DNA of 64,000 nucleotides from Rhizobium album (GTDB lineage: Bacteria; Pseudomonadota; Alphaproteobacteria; Rhizobiales; Rhizobiaceae): contig NZ_QFBC01000003.1 of the NCBI RefSeq assembly GCF_003122325.1, positions 310,001 to 374,000 of the forward strand, in the 5' to 3' direction. The position numbers and the translations under genes were made by a program. The notes beneath the pieces were generated by a model. The model had not been told where the DNA came from, ran no database searches, and saw only the letters and a list, made by a program, of their open reading frames with translations. Shown here piece after piece: positions 1 through 9,570 of the stretch (position 1 is its first letter; the number at the start of each line of letters is the position of its first letter).

Positions 1-270
1 GAAACGGCCGGCGTCGTAAAAGGTCTCGCGATCGACATCGAGCCAGGCGCGCAGCCTGTCGCCGGACGCATCGTTGAACGGCAGTCCGCTCTCGTGCACC
101 CGCAAGCCCGGCGCCTGGCCGGCGATCAGGATGCGCGCCGTCGCCGACAGCACCACCACGGGCCGGGGCTCATGCGGCAACCGGTCCCCCATGCCGCGTG
201 CCGGTGCATCGCGGCAGATGCGACAGGCGGCGATTGCCGCCGACAGGGCGCCAGGCGTCTCCCCGCTCAT
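1..270 (-). CDS. Uracil-DNA glycosylase family protein (C-terminus cut by window edge)
   Basis: Ninety codons are visible from ATG at 270; the rest lies beyond base 1. The protein should remove uracil or a related damaged base from DNA. The motif GQAPGLRVHESGLPF followed by DASGDRLRAWL is the active-site region of the uracil-DNA glycosylase superfamily type that binds an iron-sulfur cluster; the early CRICRD pair of cysteines fits the start of such a cluster. The start overlaps the stop of the upstream nuclease gene as ATGA, so the two are translationally coupled. The family call is good, but the exact subfamily cannot be fixed without the C-terminus. Confidence 0.8.
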   Translation of the reverse strand, partial: MSGETPGALSAAIAACRICRDAPARGMGDRLPHEPRPVVVLSATARILIAGQAPGLRVHESGLPFNDASGDRLRAWLDVDRETFYDAGRF

Positions 271-833
271 GGCGCCGCCTCCCGCAGGCCGAGCCGGAAG
301 GCGATGTCATCCAGCCAGGACGGCGCTTCCACCATCATGCCTTCGCGGTGACGCCAGTCGGCCGGCCTGTCGAAAGGACCGGACCAGATGCCGGTCTTTT
401 CGAGGCGGGCGGCCTGTTCCTCCGTATCGTATCCGCCGGTGGAAACGGCAAGTCCACGCCGCACCAACGCGGCGGCGGGATCCGTCCCGCCGGCACGACA
501 GGTCACCAGCAGGCGTCCGTAGCGGTCGCGGCGATGGCCCCGGCATTGCACCTGGCGGCCGGCAAGCATGTCCTGCAGCAGCGTGCGGGCCACCTCGCCG
601 CACGCCCAGACCTTCTCGCCCTCGCCGCAGGATTGTCCGCGTTCCGGCGCGTCGAGGCCGACGAGCCTGAGCCGGCTGCCATCGGCAGCCAGCGTATCGC
701 CGTCGACGATCACGAAAGGACCATTCATTTCAGCGTCCCTTGCCGACTGCAGCTTGAGCGCGATCAGGCCGATGAAGGCGAGAAGCGCAAAGGCCGTCAC
801 CCCGTCGCGCAGCAGGCGAAAACCGCGTTTCAC
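267..833 (-). CDS. Membrane-anchored thermonuclease (SNase-like) family protein
   Basis: 188 aa. A single hydrophobic segment at about residues 10-28 would anchor the protein in the inner membrane with the nuclease domain outside. The SNase-like fold is shown by VIVDGDTLAADGSRLRLVGLDAPE near residues 41-65, with its metal-binding aspartates, and by the DRYGRLLVTC strand carrying the catalytic arginine region. Such proteins cut DNA or RNA with calcium; small rhizobial copies are common and mostly unstudied. It is co-transcribed with the uracil-DNA glycosylase gene through an ATGA overlap and divergent from the histidine kinase, sharing the 834-957 intergenic region. Confidence 0.85.
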   Translation of the reverse strand: MKRGFRLLRDGVTAFALLAFIGLIALKLQSARDAEMNGPFVIVDGDTLAADGSRLRLVGLDAPERGQSCGEGEKVWACGEVARTLLQDMLAGRQVQCRGHRRDRYGRLLVTCRAGGTDPAAALVRRGLAVSTGGYDTEEQAARLEKTGIWSGPFDRPADWRHREGMMVEAPSWLDDIAFRLGLREAAP

Positions 834-957
834 ACTTTCGTCCCTATTCCCAACAAAACCTGAGCAAAGATGGCAAACAAATTCTTTCCCGGCAGCAATC
901 TCTTAAGGATTCGCCGCTAGGCTGCAATCATTGACCGGTATTGCGTTCATTGGACCT

Positions 958-2493
<1,536 letters not shown>

Positions 2494-2523
2494 CGACAGC
2501 TGACGGCAACGGCGTAGACGGTC

Positions 2524-2549
2524 GCGGCAGGGCAACGCTGCCTTGCCGC
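2524..2549. terminator. Hairpin between convergent genes
   Basis: An imperfect inverted repeat (about 11 pairs, one G-T, four-base loop) lies between the convergent kinase and protease genes. It lacks a T-run on either side, so factor-independent termination is not certain. Confidence 0.35.
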
Positions 2550-2557
2550 CGGAACGA

Positions 2558-3325
2558 TCAGTATTTGCCGCCGATGCGTTTGCCGTTCATTTCGCCCTGC
2601 TTGGTGACGAACTTCATCCGCACCCCGTATTCCCGCAACGTGAAGCGCGCATCGAGCCTGCCGACCCGATAGGGCAGCCAGAATGCCGACTGGAACCATT
2701 TGACGAAATCGCCGCGGTTCGGAAACCAGTATTCGCCGAAATTCGGATCGAACAGGCAGACGTCCTGCCCGATGAAGGCGGCCATGCAGTGCCCGCCACC
2801 GGGGCCATAGACGCCGATCATGACGTAGAAGCCGGCCGTGATCTTCGACGAGACCAACCCGTTCGACAACTGGACGCCGACATTGCCCGACGACTTGTTG
2901 CCTTCCATGATGGTCCGTTCCTGCCGCAGCCCGCCGACGCCCTGAACCGTCTTCGTCCGGCGCATCAGGCCCTGCGAAAACAGGTAGATCTCCGAGGCAC
3001 GATCTTGGTCGGTCTTTCCCGAGGGATCGCGTAGCGTCTCGCCATGAATCTGATTGAAGGCAAGGTTGACGACGGCTGCCTTGTTGATCTTGCCGTTGTC
3101 GTCGTAGATCCAGTTGAACAGCGAGGAATCGTTGGCATGCATGGCGATCCATTTCGCCGACGTCGCTTCGCAGATGCCTTCGCGCGTCGTCTCATGCTTG
3201 CTGATGATGCTGTTCACCGGCTCCAGGCATTGGGAATAGGCCGACGTCTGGAAACCGTTATGCTTTTTTGCGCTCGAAGCGAGCACCTTGATGTACTGCT
3301 TGACGACGAATTGCGCGAGCCCCAC
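2558..3325 (-). CDS. YopT-type (C58-like) cysteine protease paralogue 1
   Basis: 255 aa from GTG 3325, chosen because AGGAGG sits seven bases upstream and because the next residues (GLAQF) match the start of the neighbouring paralogue; the frame stays open to 3508 without a good ribosome site. The likely catalytic triad of clan CA family C58 is present: Cys52 in GICEATSAKW, His179 in GGHCMAAFIG and Asp193 in LFDPNFGEYWF. The FDPNFGE sequence after the histidine is the hallmark of YopT, AvrPphB and rhizobial NopT. Those proteins cleave host substrates such as prenylated Rho GTPases or kinases after delivery by type III secretion. There is no signal peptide, and no secretion genes are nearby. 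It is the second of two tandem copies. Catalysis and delivery are inferences. Confidence 0.72.
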   Translation of the reverse strand: MGLAQFVVKQYIKVLASSAKKHNGFQTSAYSQCLEPVNSIISKHETTREGICEATSAKWIAMHANDSSLFNWIYDDNGKINKAAVVNLAFNQIHGETLRDPSGKTDQDRASEIYLFSQGLMRRTKTVQGVGGLRQERTIMEGNKSSGNVGVQLSNGLVSSKITAGFYVMIGVYGPGGGHCMAAFIGQDVCLFDPNFGEYWFPNRGDFVKWFQSAFWLPYRVGRLDARFTLREYGVRMKFVTKQGEMNGKRIGGKY

Positions 3326-3600
3326 GGCAATCCTCCTTTTTTGAAAACGGGCATAGCCCTGCAAAGCCTCTTCGGCGCATGATTTGGACACATCATGCTC
3401 CAACGGCTCAAAGGCTTGGCGGGCGATGGGGCCGGCGTCAACATTGCTCACCCGGCAACACCGGACGTGACCAATCTTGGCCGATCCACCAGCCGCTTTC
3501 ACGCGCAATCAAAAATAATATACACCTTTAAAGCGTATTTCAGAAAGGAATGACCTTGAACATACAACATGTTCTCAGCCTGATTCCCCGTGTTTCGGGA

Positions 3601-4341
3601 TCAATTCCCGCCCATCGCAACCCTGTTGATCCTGCCGTACTGGGTGACGAACTTCATCTTCGGTGCGTATTCCCGAAGATGGAAATGGTGATCCAGGCCG
3701 CCGATGCGATAGGACAGCCAGAAACTTTCGTGGAACCATTTTACGAAATTGGCCTGGTCCGGAAACCAGTATTCGCCGAAATTCGGATCGAAAAAGCAGA
3801 TGTCCTGGCCGATATAGGCGGCCATGGAATGTGCGCCGCTGCTGCCGTAGATGCCGATCATCACATAGTAGCCGGTGATCAACCTGGAAGCCGTCATGGC
3901 CTTCGGCAAATTGATTCCGACATTGCCCACCCCTTCGGCAAAGGATCGCGTCGGCACCATTTCCCGTCCGGATCGTTTCATCAGCGGGTTGGTGCGGCGA
4001 ATCAGTCCCTCGCCGAAGAGGAACTCCTCCGAAGCCCGGTCCTGGCTTTTCTTCGCCTCGCCGGCGCGTTGCTGCGCGGCCAGATCGACGATGGCGGTTC
4101 TCTTGATCTTGCCGTTCTTGTCGTGAATCCACTGGAAGAAGGAGGACCCCTTGGCGTGCTCGGCCACCCAGCGCGCCGAACTCGCCTCGCAGATGCCTTC
4201 CGCCATCGCCGCATCGCTGATCATGGAGTAGACCGGCTCGAGCGACTGTGAATAGACCGCCGTCTGGAAACCGCCGTGTTGCTTGGCGGTCTTCCCGAGG
4301 TGCTTGATGAATTGCTGTACGATGAACTGCTGCAGGCCCAT
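3601..4341 (-). CDS. YopT-type (C58-like) cysteine protease paralogue 2
   Basis: 246 aa from ATG 4341, with GGGAGG eight bases upstream. It is closely similar to the copy at 2558-3325 over its whole length. The predicted triad is Cys51 (GICEASSARW), His171 (GAHSMAAYIG) and Asp185 (FFDPNFGEYWF). The N-terminus begins Met-Gly; several C58 effectors expose a glycine for host N-myristoylation, but the following residues (LQQF) are a poor acceptor, so this is only a note. The middle (residues about 85-145) differs most between the two copies and may set substrate choice. The 275 bp before the next copy are AT-rich near 3480-3560 and probably hold a separate promoter, so the copies need not be one transcript. 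Confidence 0.72.
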   Translation of the reverse strand: MGLQQFIVQQFIKHLGKTAKQHGGFQTAVYSQSLEPVYSMISDAAMAEGICEASSARWVAEHAKGSSFFQWIHDKNGKIKRTAIVDLAAQQRAGEAKKSQDRASEEFLFGEGLIRRTNPLMKRSGREMVPTRSFAEGVGNVGINLPKAMTASRLITGYYVMIGIYGSSGAHSMAAYIGQDICFFDPNFGEYWFPDQANFVKWFHESFWLSYRIGGLDHHFHLREYAPKMKFVTQYGRINRVAMGGN

Positions 4342-4698
4342 GACGATAGCCTCCCGGCGCTTGTCGCAACCGGCCCGCCGGTTGCCTCCAGACACACTCA
4401 ACAGACAGACGGGCTACGCCGCAAGGATCATCCGCACGGCAGGCGCCAGGCCACCAAAAATAGTAAGCAATCCGCTAGCTTGCATCTGCACGTCGACGAA
4501 TGCGTCGAGAGCCACGGCATCGCCCCCTTTCGCCGCCTTGTCATATCGGCCGGCCGCCTCCACCAAAGCATCGGGCCGGCAATCCGACCCGGGCTCGCCG
4601 CCAAGATATTTCCCGTTCCCGCGGCACATGCCGGACCCGCCCCGCTCCATACAGGGCGAAGGTCCTTTCCCTGAACCGTTTTAGGAATGGGCAGGCTG
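4342..4698. other. Intergenic region upstream of the C58-like gene
   Basis: 357 bases between the dgkA stop and the start of the C58-like gene, both on the minus strand. Apart from the ribosome site at about 4349-4354 I see no convincing gene, repeat or terminator. A 78-codon minus-strand frame at 4414-4650 has no ribosome site and is not called. Confidence 0.5.
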
Positions 4699-5079
4699 TC
4701 AGAAACCGACGAGATGGCGGGCGATGACGAAAACAATGAAAAGGCTGGTCGAGACGAGCAGGCAGAGCACGGCAAACGAGCCGAGATCCTTGGCATTCTT
4801 GCCGACCGCCGAGATTTCCGGGGAAATGCGATCGACGAGCTCTTCGATCGCGGTGTTCAGGGCCTCGAAGCCGAACAGCAGCAGGCAGAGGATGACGAGC
4901 GTCAGGAACTCCGCCAGGCTCGCCCCGATGACGGCGAACAGCAGCACGGCGACGAGGAAGAACAGGATTTCCTGGCGGAAGGCCGATTCCCTCAGCAGGC
5001 GGGTAAAGCCGCCCCAGGAATAGCTGGCTGCCGCAAAGAAATGACGGAGGCCCCGCTTCTTTTCAACAACCCTGTCCAT
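4699..5079 (-). CDS. dgkA: Diacylglycerol kinase
   Basis: 126 aa, the usual length of the small trimeric membrane kinase that phosphorylates diacylglycerol to phosphatidic acid. In rhizobia this recycles diacylglycerol released when phospholipid head groups are used for periplasmic glucan or ornithine and other lipids. The signature EALNTAIEELVDRISPE followed by KNAKDLGSFAV is intact, and three hydrophobic helices can be seen at about residues 39-56, 57-74 and 97-117. It stands alone between the C58-like gene and cobT, with 83 bases before cobT. Confidence 0.93.
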   Translation of the reverse strand: MDRVVEKKRGLRHFFAAASYSWGGFTRLLRESAFRQEILFFLVAVLLFAVIGASLAEFLTLVILCLLLFGFEALNTAIEELVDRISPEISAVGKNAKDLGSFAVLCLLVSTSLFIVFVIARHLVGF

Positions 5080-5162
5080 GCCTGTCCCCCGTCCTGCCGG
5101 ATATCAGGCCCAGCGCATATAGGTTCGCCGTCCGCTCCGCAAGACGCGAGCGATCGCCGGTC

Positions 5163-6179
5163 TCACTGTTTGTTGGAGACGCCGGCCGCGGCAAACGTCG
5201 CCATGCCGGAATGGCAGGCGGCGGCGGCCTTGACGATCCCCGCCGCCAACGCAGCACCCGTGCCTTCGCCGAGCCGCATGCCGAGCGCCAACAGCGGCGT
5301 CTTGCCGAGCTTTTCGATCGCCTTCAGATGTCCCGGCTCGGCCGAGACATGGCCGATAAGGCAATGGTCGAGCGCCGCCGGATTGGCGGCCTTGAGGATC
5401 GCCGCCGCCGCCGTGGTGACGTAACCGTCGAGCAGCACCGGGATTTTTTGCATGCGCGCGGCGAGGATGGCGCCGGCCATCGCCGCGATCTCGCGTCCGC
5501 CGAGCCGGCGCAGCACCTCCAGCGGATCGGAGAGATGGTCCTTGTGGAAGGCGACCGCCGTCTCCACCGCCGCGATCTTGCGCTGCAGCAGTTCGCCATG
5601 CGAACCGGTGCCCGGCCCGACCCACTCCTCCGCCGTGCCGCCATAGAGCGCATAGTTGATGGCGGCGGCGATGGTGGTGTTGCCGATGCCCATCTCGCCG
5701 ATGCACAGGAGGTCGGTGCCGCCGGCGACCGCTTCCATGCCGAAGGCCATGGTCGCGGCACAATCGCGCTCCGAAAGCGCTGCCTCGCAGGTGATGTCGC
5801 CGGTCGGATAATCGAGCGCCAGGTCGAAGATCTTCAGGCCGAGGTCGTGCGTCACGCAGATCTGGTTGATCGCCGCGCCGCCGGCTGCGAAATTCTCGAC
5901 CATCTGCTGGGTAACGGCGGGCGGAAAGGGCGTGATGTTGTGGCGTGTCACACCGTGATTGCCGGCGAAGATCGCCACCAGCGGCCGGTTCACCGCCGGC
6001 GGACGGCCGCTCCAGGCGGCGAGCCACATGGCGATTTCTTCCAGGCGGCCGAGCGCGCCCGGCGGCTTGGTCAGTTGCGCATCGCGTTCGCGGGCGGCGA
6101 CGAGCGCATGGGCGTCCGGCCCCGGCAGGTCTTTCAGCAGGGCGCGAAAATCATCGAATGGAAGGCCGGATACGCTCAT
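5163..6179 (-). CDS. cobT: Nicotinate-nucleotide--dimethylbenzimidazole phosphoribosyltransferase
   Basis: 338 aa from ATG 6179. The enzyme makes alpha-ribazole phosphate from nicotinate mononucleotide and 5,6-dimethylbenzimidazole, the lower-ligand branch of cobalamin synthesis (called CobU in the Pseudomonas denitrificans scheme). Family marks include FAGNHGVTRHNITPFP, the glycine-rich GEMGIGNTT and the C-terminal LGEGTGAALA, whose Glu305 corresponds to the catalytic base. The gene is divergent from cobS, which uses the alpha-ribazole product in the last assembly step. The 175-base gap between them has no recognisable B12 box. A longer frame reaching 6695 runs across cobS and is not used. 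Confidence 0.95.
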   Translation of the reverse strand: MSVSGLPFDDFRALLKDLPGPDAHALVAARERDAQLTKPPGALGRLEEIAMWLAAWSGRPPAVNRPLVAIFAGNHGVTRHNITPFPPAVTQQMVENFAAGGAAINQICVTHDLGLKIFDLALDYPTGDITCEAALSERDCAATMAFGMEAVAGGTDLLCIGEMGIGNTTIAAAINYALYGGTAEEWVGPGTGSHGELLQRKIAAVETAVAFHKDHLSDPLEVLRRLGGREIAAMAGAILAARMQKIPVLLDGYVTTAAAAILKAANPAALDHCLIGHVSAEPGHLKAIEKLGKTPLLALGMRLGEGTGAALAAGIVKAAAACHSGMATFAAAGVSNKQ

Positions 6180-6354
6180 GGGCGGGGTGTCCTCGTGTTC
6201 GTCATGCGATTGTGATGCGCCGGCCTTTGCGATTTCGCTGGCGTCGATTTCGTCACGTCTATTAAAGACGGACGAGGCTGCGAACAACTGCAAAAAGCGC
6301 CGGCCCCTGTCGCGTAAAAGAAGTCGTGCGAAGGAAGCAGAGGAGGAAGCAGGA

Positions 6355-7137
6355 ATGGATATCCGGGAATTCGGCGGCGATATCGTTCGTTCGATGGCCT
6401 TCCTCAGCCGCATCCCGGTTTCGGCGCGCTTCTTCGAGGGCCGGGATGGCAGCATGCGGCGCATGGCCGGCGCCTTTCCCGCCGCCGGGCTGGTCATCGC
6501 GGCGCCCGCGGCCCTGCTCGTCTTCGTCGCCCTGTCCTTCGGTGCCGATCCGCTGCTCGTTGCTTTCCTCGCCCTGGCCTTGCAGACGCTCGTCACCGGC
6601 GCGCTGCACGAGGACGGCCTGGCCGACAGCGCCGACGGTCTCGGCGGCGGACGCGACCGCGACCATGCGCTCGACATCATGAAGGACAGCCGCATCGGCG
6701 CTTACGGCGTCATCGCCCTCGTGCTTTCCTTCGGGCTGCGCGCATCGGCCGTCGCCGCCCTCGCCCGGCAGGAAGCGCCGCTGACGGTGGCGCTCGCCTG
6801 GATCGGGGTGGCCGCGCTCAGCCGCGCCGCAATGGTCTGGCATTGGCATCGTCTGCCCTCGGCACGCGCCGCCGGGGTCGCCGCCTCCGCAGGAACGCCG
6901 GGCGGCGGCGCACGAACGATTGCCCTTGTCACCGGCATCGCCGTCTTCCTGCTTCTCACCCTCGGCCTGCATTCCGCGAGCACGGTTCTGTTCAGCGTGC
7001 TGACGGTCGCCCTGCTCGTGCTTGTTTTCACCCGCCATGCGCGGTCGCGGATCGGCGGCCACACCGGCGACACCATCGGCGCCACGCAGCAGATCGCCGA
7101 AATCGGCATTTTCTCCGCCCTTGCCTTGGCCGGCTGA
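6355..7137 (+). CDS. cobS: Adenosylcobinamide-GDP ribazoletransferase (cobalamin synthase)
   Basis: 260 aa from ATG 6355, with AGGAGG eight bases upstream. An integral membrane enzyme with about six helices that joins adenosylcobinamide-GDP to alpha-ribazole (CobV in the Pseudomonas scheme). The conserved ALHEDGLADSADGLGGG metal-binding segment at residues ~82-98, the DSRIGAYG loop and the C-terminal GGHTGDTIGATQQ motif are all present. Divergent from cobT, and followed 53 bases later by a DUF1289 gene that may share its transcript. Confidence 0.94.
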   Translation: MDIREFGGDIVRSMAFLSRIPVSARFFEGRDGSMRRMAGAFPAAGLVIAAPAALLVFVALSFGADPLLVAFLALALQTLVTGALHEDGLADSADGLGGGRDRDHALDIMKDSRIGAYGVIALVLSFGLRASAVAALARQEAPLTVALAWIGVAALSRAAMVWHWHRLPSARAAGVAASAGTPGGGARTIALVTGIAVFLLLTLGLHSASTVLFSVLTVALLVLVFTRHARSRIGGHTGDTIGATQQIAEIGIFSALALAG

Positions 7138-7190
7138 ACATCCGATATAGGCCAGGACGGCAACCCGGACTTCAACAAGATCAGAGCCCC

Positions 7191-7412
7191 ATGGAATCGC
7201 CCTGCATCCTCGTCTGTTCCATCGACATGACCACCGGCTATTGTTTCGGCTGCGGCCGCACGCGCGAAGAAATCGGCGCGTGGACGCTCTACAGCGACGA
7301 TGAACGCCGGCAGATCATGGCAAGCCTTCCGGCGCGACTCGAAACCGTGGAGCGCAAGCCGCGCCGCGAAACCCGCCGCACCCGGATGGCGCGGGAGCGC
7401 GGTCTTTCATGA
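7191..7412 (+). CDS. DUF1289 family small cysteine-rich protein
   Basis: 73 aa. The N-terminal half has the cysteine pattern ESPCILVCSIDMTTGYCFGCGRT typical of DUF1289 (often described as a putative Fe-S or zinc-binding family), with four cysteines at residues 5, 9, 18 and 21. The tail is rich in arginine. The stop overlaps the start of the next gene as ATGA, suggesting translational coupling with the aspartic protease. Its function is not known. Confidence 0.85.
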   Translation: MESPCILVCSIDMTTGYCFGCGRTREEIGAWTLYSDDERRQIMASLPARLETVERKPRRETRRTRMARERGLS

Positions 7413-8110
7413 ATCGCCTGACGATCGTCCTCGCCATCCTCGGTTTCGGCCTTGCCGTGCTTGTCTTCACCGATGGCAACAGCCGCATCCTCGGCCTGCA
7501 AAAGGACGAGTTCGGCCGCTTCGTGATGCTCCTGCCGTTTGCGGCGATGCTGAGCGTCGGCATTCTCGCCAGCCGCCGCTCGCTTGGCGAAAGCATGCGG
7601 CAGATGATGATCTGGCTGCTGATCCTTCTCGCGCTCGTCACCGCCTATCTTTACCGCAACGACATGCAGGCCGTCGGCGACCGGCTGCTTGCCGGTCTCC
7701 TGCCCGGCCGTGCGATGGTGGTGTCCAGCCAGGACGGCGAACAGGAAGTCATCCTCTACAAGGCGATGAACGGCCATTTCCAGGCCGACGCCACCGTCAA
7801 CGGCCAGTCGATCGGCATGCTGGTCGATACCGGCGCCAGCATGGTCGCCCTGTCCCACGAGGATGCCGAACGCATCGGCATCAATCCGGAAAACCTCACC
7901 TATTCCGTCACGGTGATGACGGCGAACGGCATCGCCCGGGCGGCACCCGTCACGCTTTCGGAAATCGCCATCGGCCCGATCATCCGCCGCAACCTGCCCG
8001 CCACCGTCGCCGAACAGGGCAAGCTCGACCAGAGCCTGCTCGGCATGAGCTTCCTCTCGACCCTGAGTTCGCTGCAGATGCAGACGGACGAGTTGCGGCT
8101 GCGGAACTGA
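7409..8110 (+). CDS. Membrane-anchored retropepsin-like aspartic protease (TIGR02281 family)
   Basis: 233 aa. Three hydrophobic segments occupy roughly residues 5-24, 36-52 and 66-81, and the C-terminal domain from about residue 105 carries a single retroviral-type aspartyl site, MLVDTGASMVALS, plus the second conserved hydrophobic-glycine strand SLLGMSFLSTL. Such clan AA proteases act as homodimers; TIGR02281 members are widespread in alphaproteobacteria and largely uncharacterised. It is coupled to the DUF1289 gene. The catalytic aspartate is present, so activity is plausible; substrates are unknown. Confidence 0.87.
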   Translation: MNRLTIVLAILGFGLAVLVFTDGNSRILGLQKDEFGRFVMLLPFAAMLSVGILASRRSLGESMRQMMIWLLILLALVTAYLYRNDMQAVGDRLLAGLLPGRAMVVSSQDGEQEVILYKAMNGHFQADATVNGQSIGMLVDTGASMVALSHEDAERIGINPENLTYSVTVMTANGIARAAPVTLSEIAIGPIIRRNLPATVAEQGKLDQSLLGMSFLSTLSSLQMQTDELRLRN

Positions 8111-8132
8111 GCGGCCTCAGTTTCGAAAGCAA

Positions 8133-8717
8133 TCAAGCTGTCGCAAAGGCCGGCGCTGCGAGCCGCCGCGCATGGTCTCTCAGATCCCGCGGCCAGATTT
8201 CGCTCAGCCTGTCAAAGGCCGTCCCGTCCTTTGCATACAGCGCCCGGGTCGCCTCTTCGTAGCCGGGCTGGTTGCCGAGCATCGCCAGCAGGAAACGATC
8301 CGCCGCCTGCTGGGCATCGCGGACGCCGGGCACGCCGGCAGACCCCTCGTTGCGGGCCGCATCCACCAGCTTGCGCAGCGCCACCGAGGCGCCGCCGGGC
8401 TGGCCGGAGAGCCATTCCCAATGCCGCGGCAGAAGCGTCACCTCGCGGGCGACGACGCCGAGTTTCGGCCGTCCCGCCCCGCGCCTGGCCGCCTCCGCCG
8501 CCGGCTCCGTGGCCGGCCGCAGCCGCGCGGCAATTTCCGCGTCGGTGCCGCGCAGGTCGAAATCCACCTGGCGGCCGCTGCGGTCGTCGAAGGCAAGAAT
8601 CGATAACGCGGGATCGCCGGCAAGCGCCGCCTTGATCGACAACGCCACGTCGAGCGGTGCCCCCGAGGCCAGCAGCGCATCCCCGGCAAACGCCGTCACA
8701 GTGTTTGAAACAGTCAT
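8133..8717 (-). CDS. DUF2239 family protein
   Basis: 194 aa from ATG 8717, which has GGAG nine bases upstream; an upstream start at 8735 lies inside the promoter palindrome and is unlikely. The N-terminal half (FAGDALLASGAPLDVALSIK, ILAFDDRSGRQVDFDLRG) and the central GRPKLGVVAREVTLLPRHWEWL segment match DUF2239. That central segment is basic and could contact DNA, and the family is often suspected to be regulatory, but nothing is proven. The promoter has nested palindromes (see the entry at 8718-8800), consistent with tight control, possibly by the protein itself. Confidence 0.8.
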   Translation of the reverse strand: MTVSNTVTAFAGDALLASGAPLDVALSIKAALAGDPALSILAFDDRSGRQVDFDLRGTDAEIAARLRPATEPAAEAARRGAGRPKLGVVAREVTLLPRHWEWLSGQPGGASVALRKLVDAARNEGSAGVPGVRDAQQAADRFLLAMLGNQPGYEEATRALYAKDGTAFDRLSEIWPRDLRDHARRLAAPAFATA

Positions 8718-8800
8718 GATAAATCTCCTGCACAATGGATGCAGGAGATTTATCCGGGTAAAATACCCTTGTCAATAACATCCGGATAAAATTATCCGGA
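8718..8800 (-). promoter_or_regulatory. Promoter of the DUF2239 gene with nested palindromes
   Basis: Read on the minus strand: TTGACA (8775-8770), a 17-base spacer and TAAATC (8752-8747) form a plausible sigma-70 promoter. A palindrome with 9-base arms (8781-8800, half site TTATCCGGA) lies just upstream of the -35. A related shorter one (8756-8768, GGGTA/TACCC) lies inside the spacer and is flanked by another TTATCCGG. A perfect 14-base inverted repeat (arms 8718-8731 and 8741-8754, half site GATAAATCTCCTGC, loop nine bases) covers the -10, the start point and the ribosome site. Two similar operators plus a third unrelated one point to repressor control. Confidence 0.6.
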
Positions 8801-8808
8801 CGGCACGA

Positions 8809-9570
8809 TCAGCTCTTCAGCCGGTAACCGGTCTTGAAGATCCAATGCAGGATGACGAGGCAGACCACCAAAAACAGCGTCACCATGCCGAGGCTGATCA
8901 GCGGATTGACGTCGGCGATGCCGTAAAAGCTCCAGCGGAAACCGCTGACGAGGTAGAGCACCGGGTTGAGGTGGCTCACCGCCTGCCAGAAGGGCGAGAG
9001 CATGTTGATCGAATAGAAGCTGCCGCCGAGGAAGGTCAGCGGCGGCACGACGAGCATCGGCACGAGGTTGAGCTGCTCGAAATTCTTCGCCCAGATGCCG
9101 ATCATGAAGCCGAACAGGCTGAAACTGACGGCGGTGAGCACGAAGAACAGCACCATCATCAACGGATGCTCGATGCGGATATCGACGAAGAAGGTGGCGG
9201 TTGCCAGAATGATGGCGCCGATGATCATGCCCTTGGTCGCCGCCGCACCGACGAAACCGATGATGATCTCGCTCATCGCCACCGGCGCCGACAGGATTTC
9301 GTAGATGGTGCCGACGAATTTCGGGAAATAGATGCCGAAGGAACCGTTGCCGATGCACTGGCCGAGCAAGGTCAGCATGATCAGGCCGGGAGTGATGAAG
9401 GCACCATAGGAGACGCCATCGACTTCCTGGATGCGCGAGCCGATCGCCGCGCCGAAGACGATGAAATAGAGCGACGTGGAGATGACGGGAGAAACGACGC
9501 TCTGCAGCAGCGTCCGCCGCGTGCGCGCCATTTCGAACAGGTAGATGGCCTTGATCGCCTCGAAATTCAT
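8809..9570 (-). CDS. ABC-2 type transporter permease
   Basis: 253 aa, six hydrophobic segments. The motif near residues 183-200 ([19 protein letters not shown]) is the usual C-terminal ABC-2 signature of drug, polysaccharide or toxin exporters. The start overlaps the stop of the ATPase gene as ATGA, so the pair forms one exporter half-unit. It resembles the NodJ/DrrB-like family in size and layout, but no nodulation genes are present, so the substrate is open. It ends just before the DUF2239 promoter region. Confidence 0.88.
   Translation of the reverse strand: MNFEAIKAIYLFEMARTRRTLLQSVVSPVISTSLYFIVFGAAIGSRIQEVDGVSYGAFITPGLIMLTLLGQCIGNGSFGIYFPKFVGTIYEILSAPVAMSEIIIGFVGAAATKGMIIGAIILATATFFVDIRIEHPLMMVLFFVLTAVSFSLFGFMIGIWAKNFEQLNLVPMLVVPPLTFLGGSFYSINMLSPFWQAVSHLNPVLYLVSGFRWSFYGIADVNPLISLGMVTLFLVVCLVILHWIFKTGYRLKS

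Noticed and set aside
3326..3508. N-terminal extension of the first C58-like protease
   Set aside because: The GTG at 3325 has a strong ribosome site and matches the start of the paralogue; the upstream residues have no counterpart in it.
4414..4650. Possible 78-residue gene upstream of the C58-like gene
   Set aside because: No ribosome site and no recognisable family; could be real but cannot be supported.
4342..4698. Type III (tts-box) promoter for the C58-like genes
   Set aside because: A single GTCAG near 4699 lacks the rest of the consensus.
6180..6354. Cobalamin riboswitch between cobT and cobS
   Set aside because: Only 175 bases, and I could not find a B12 box or the expected stems.
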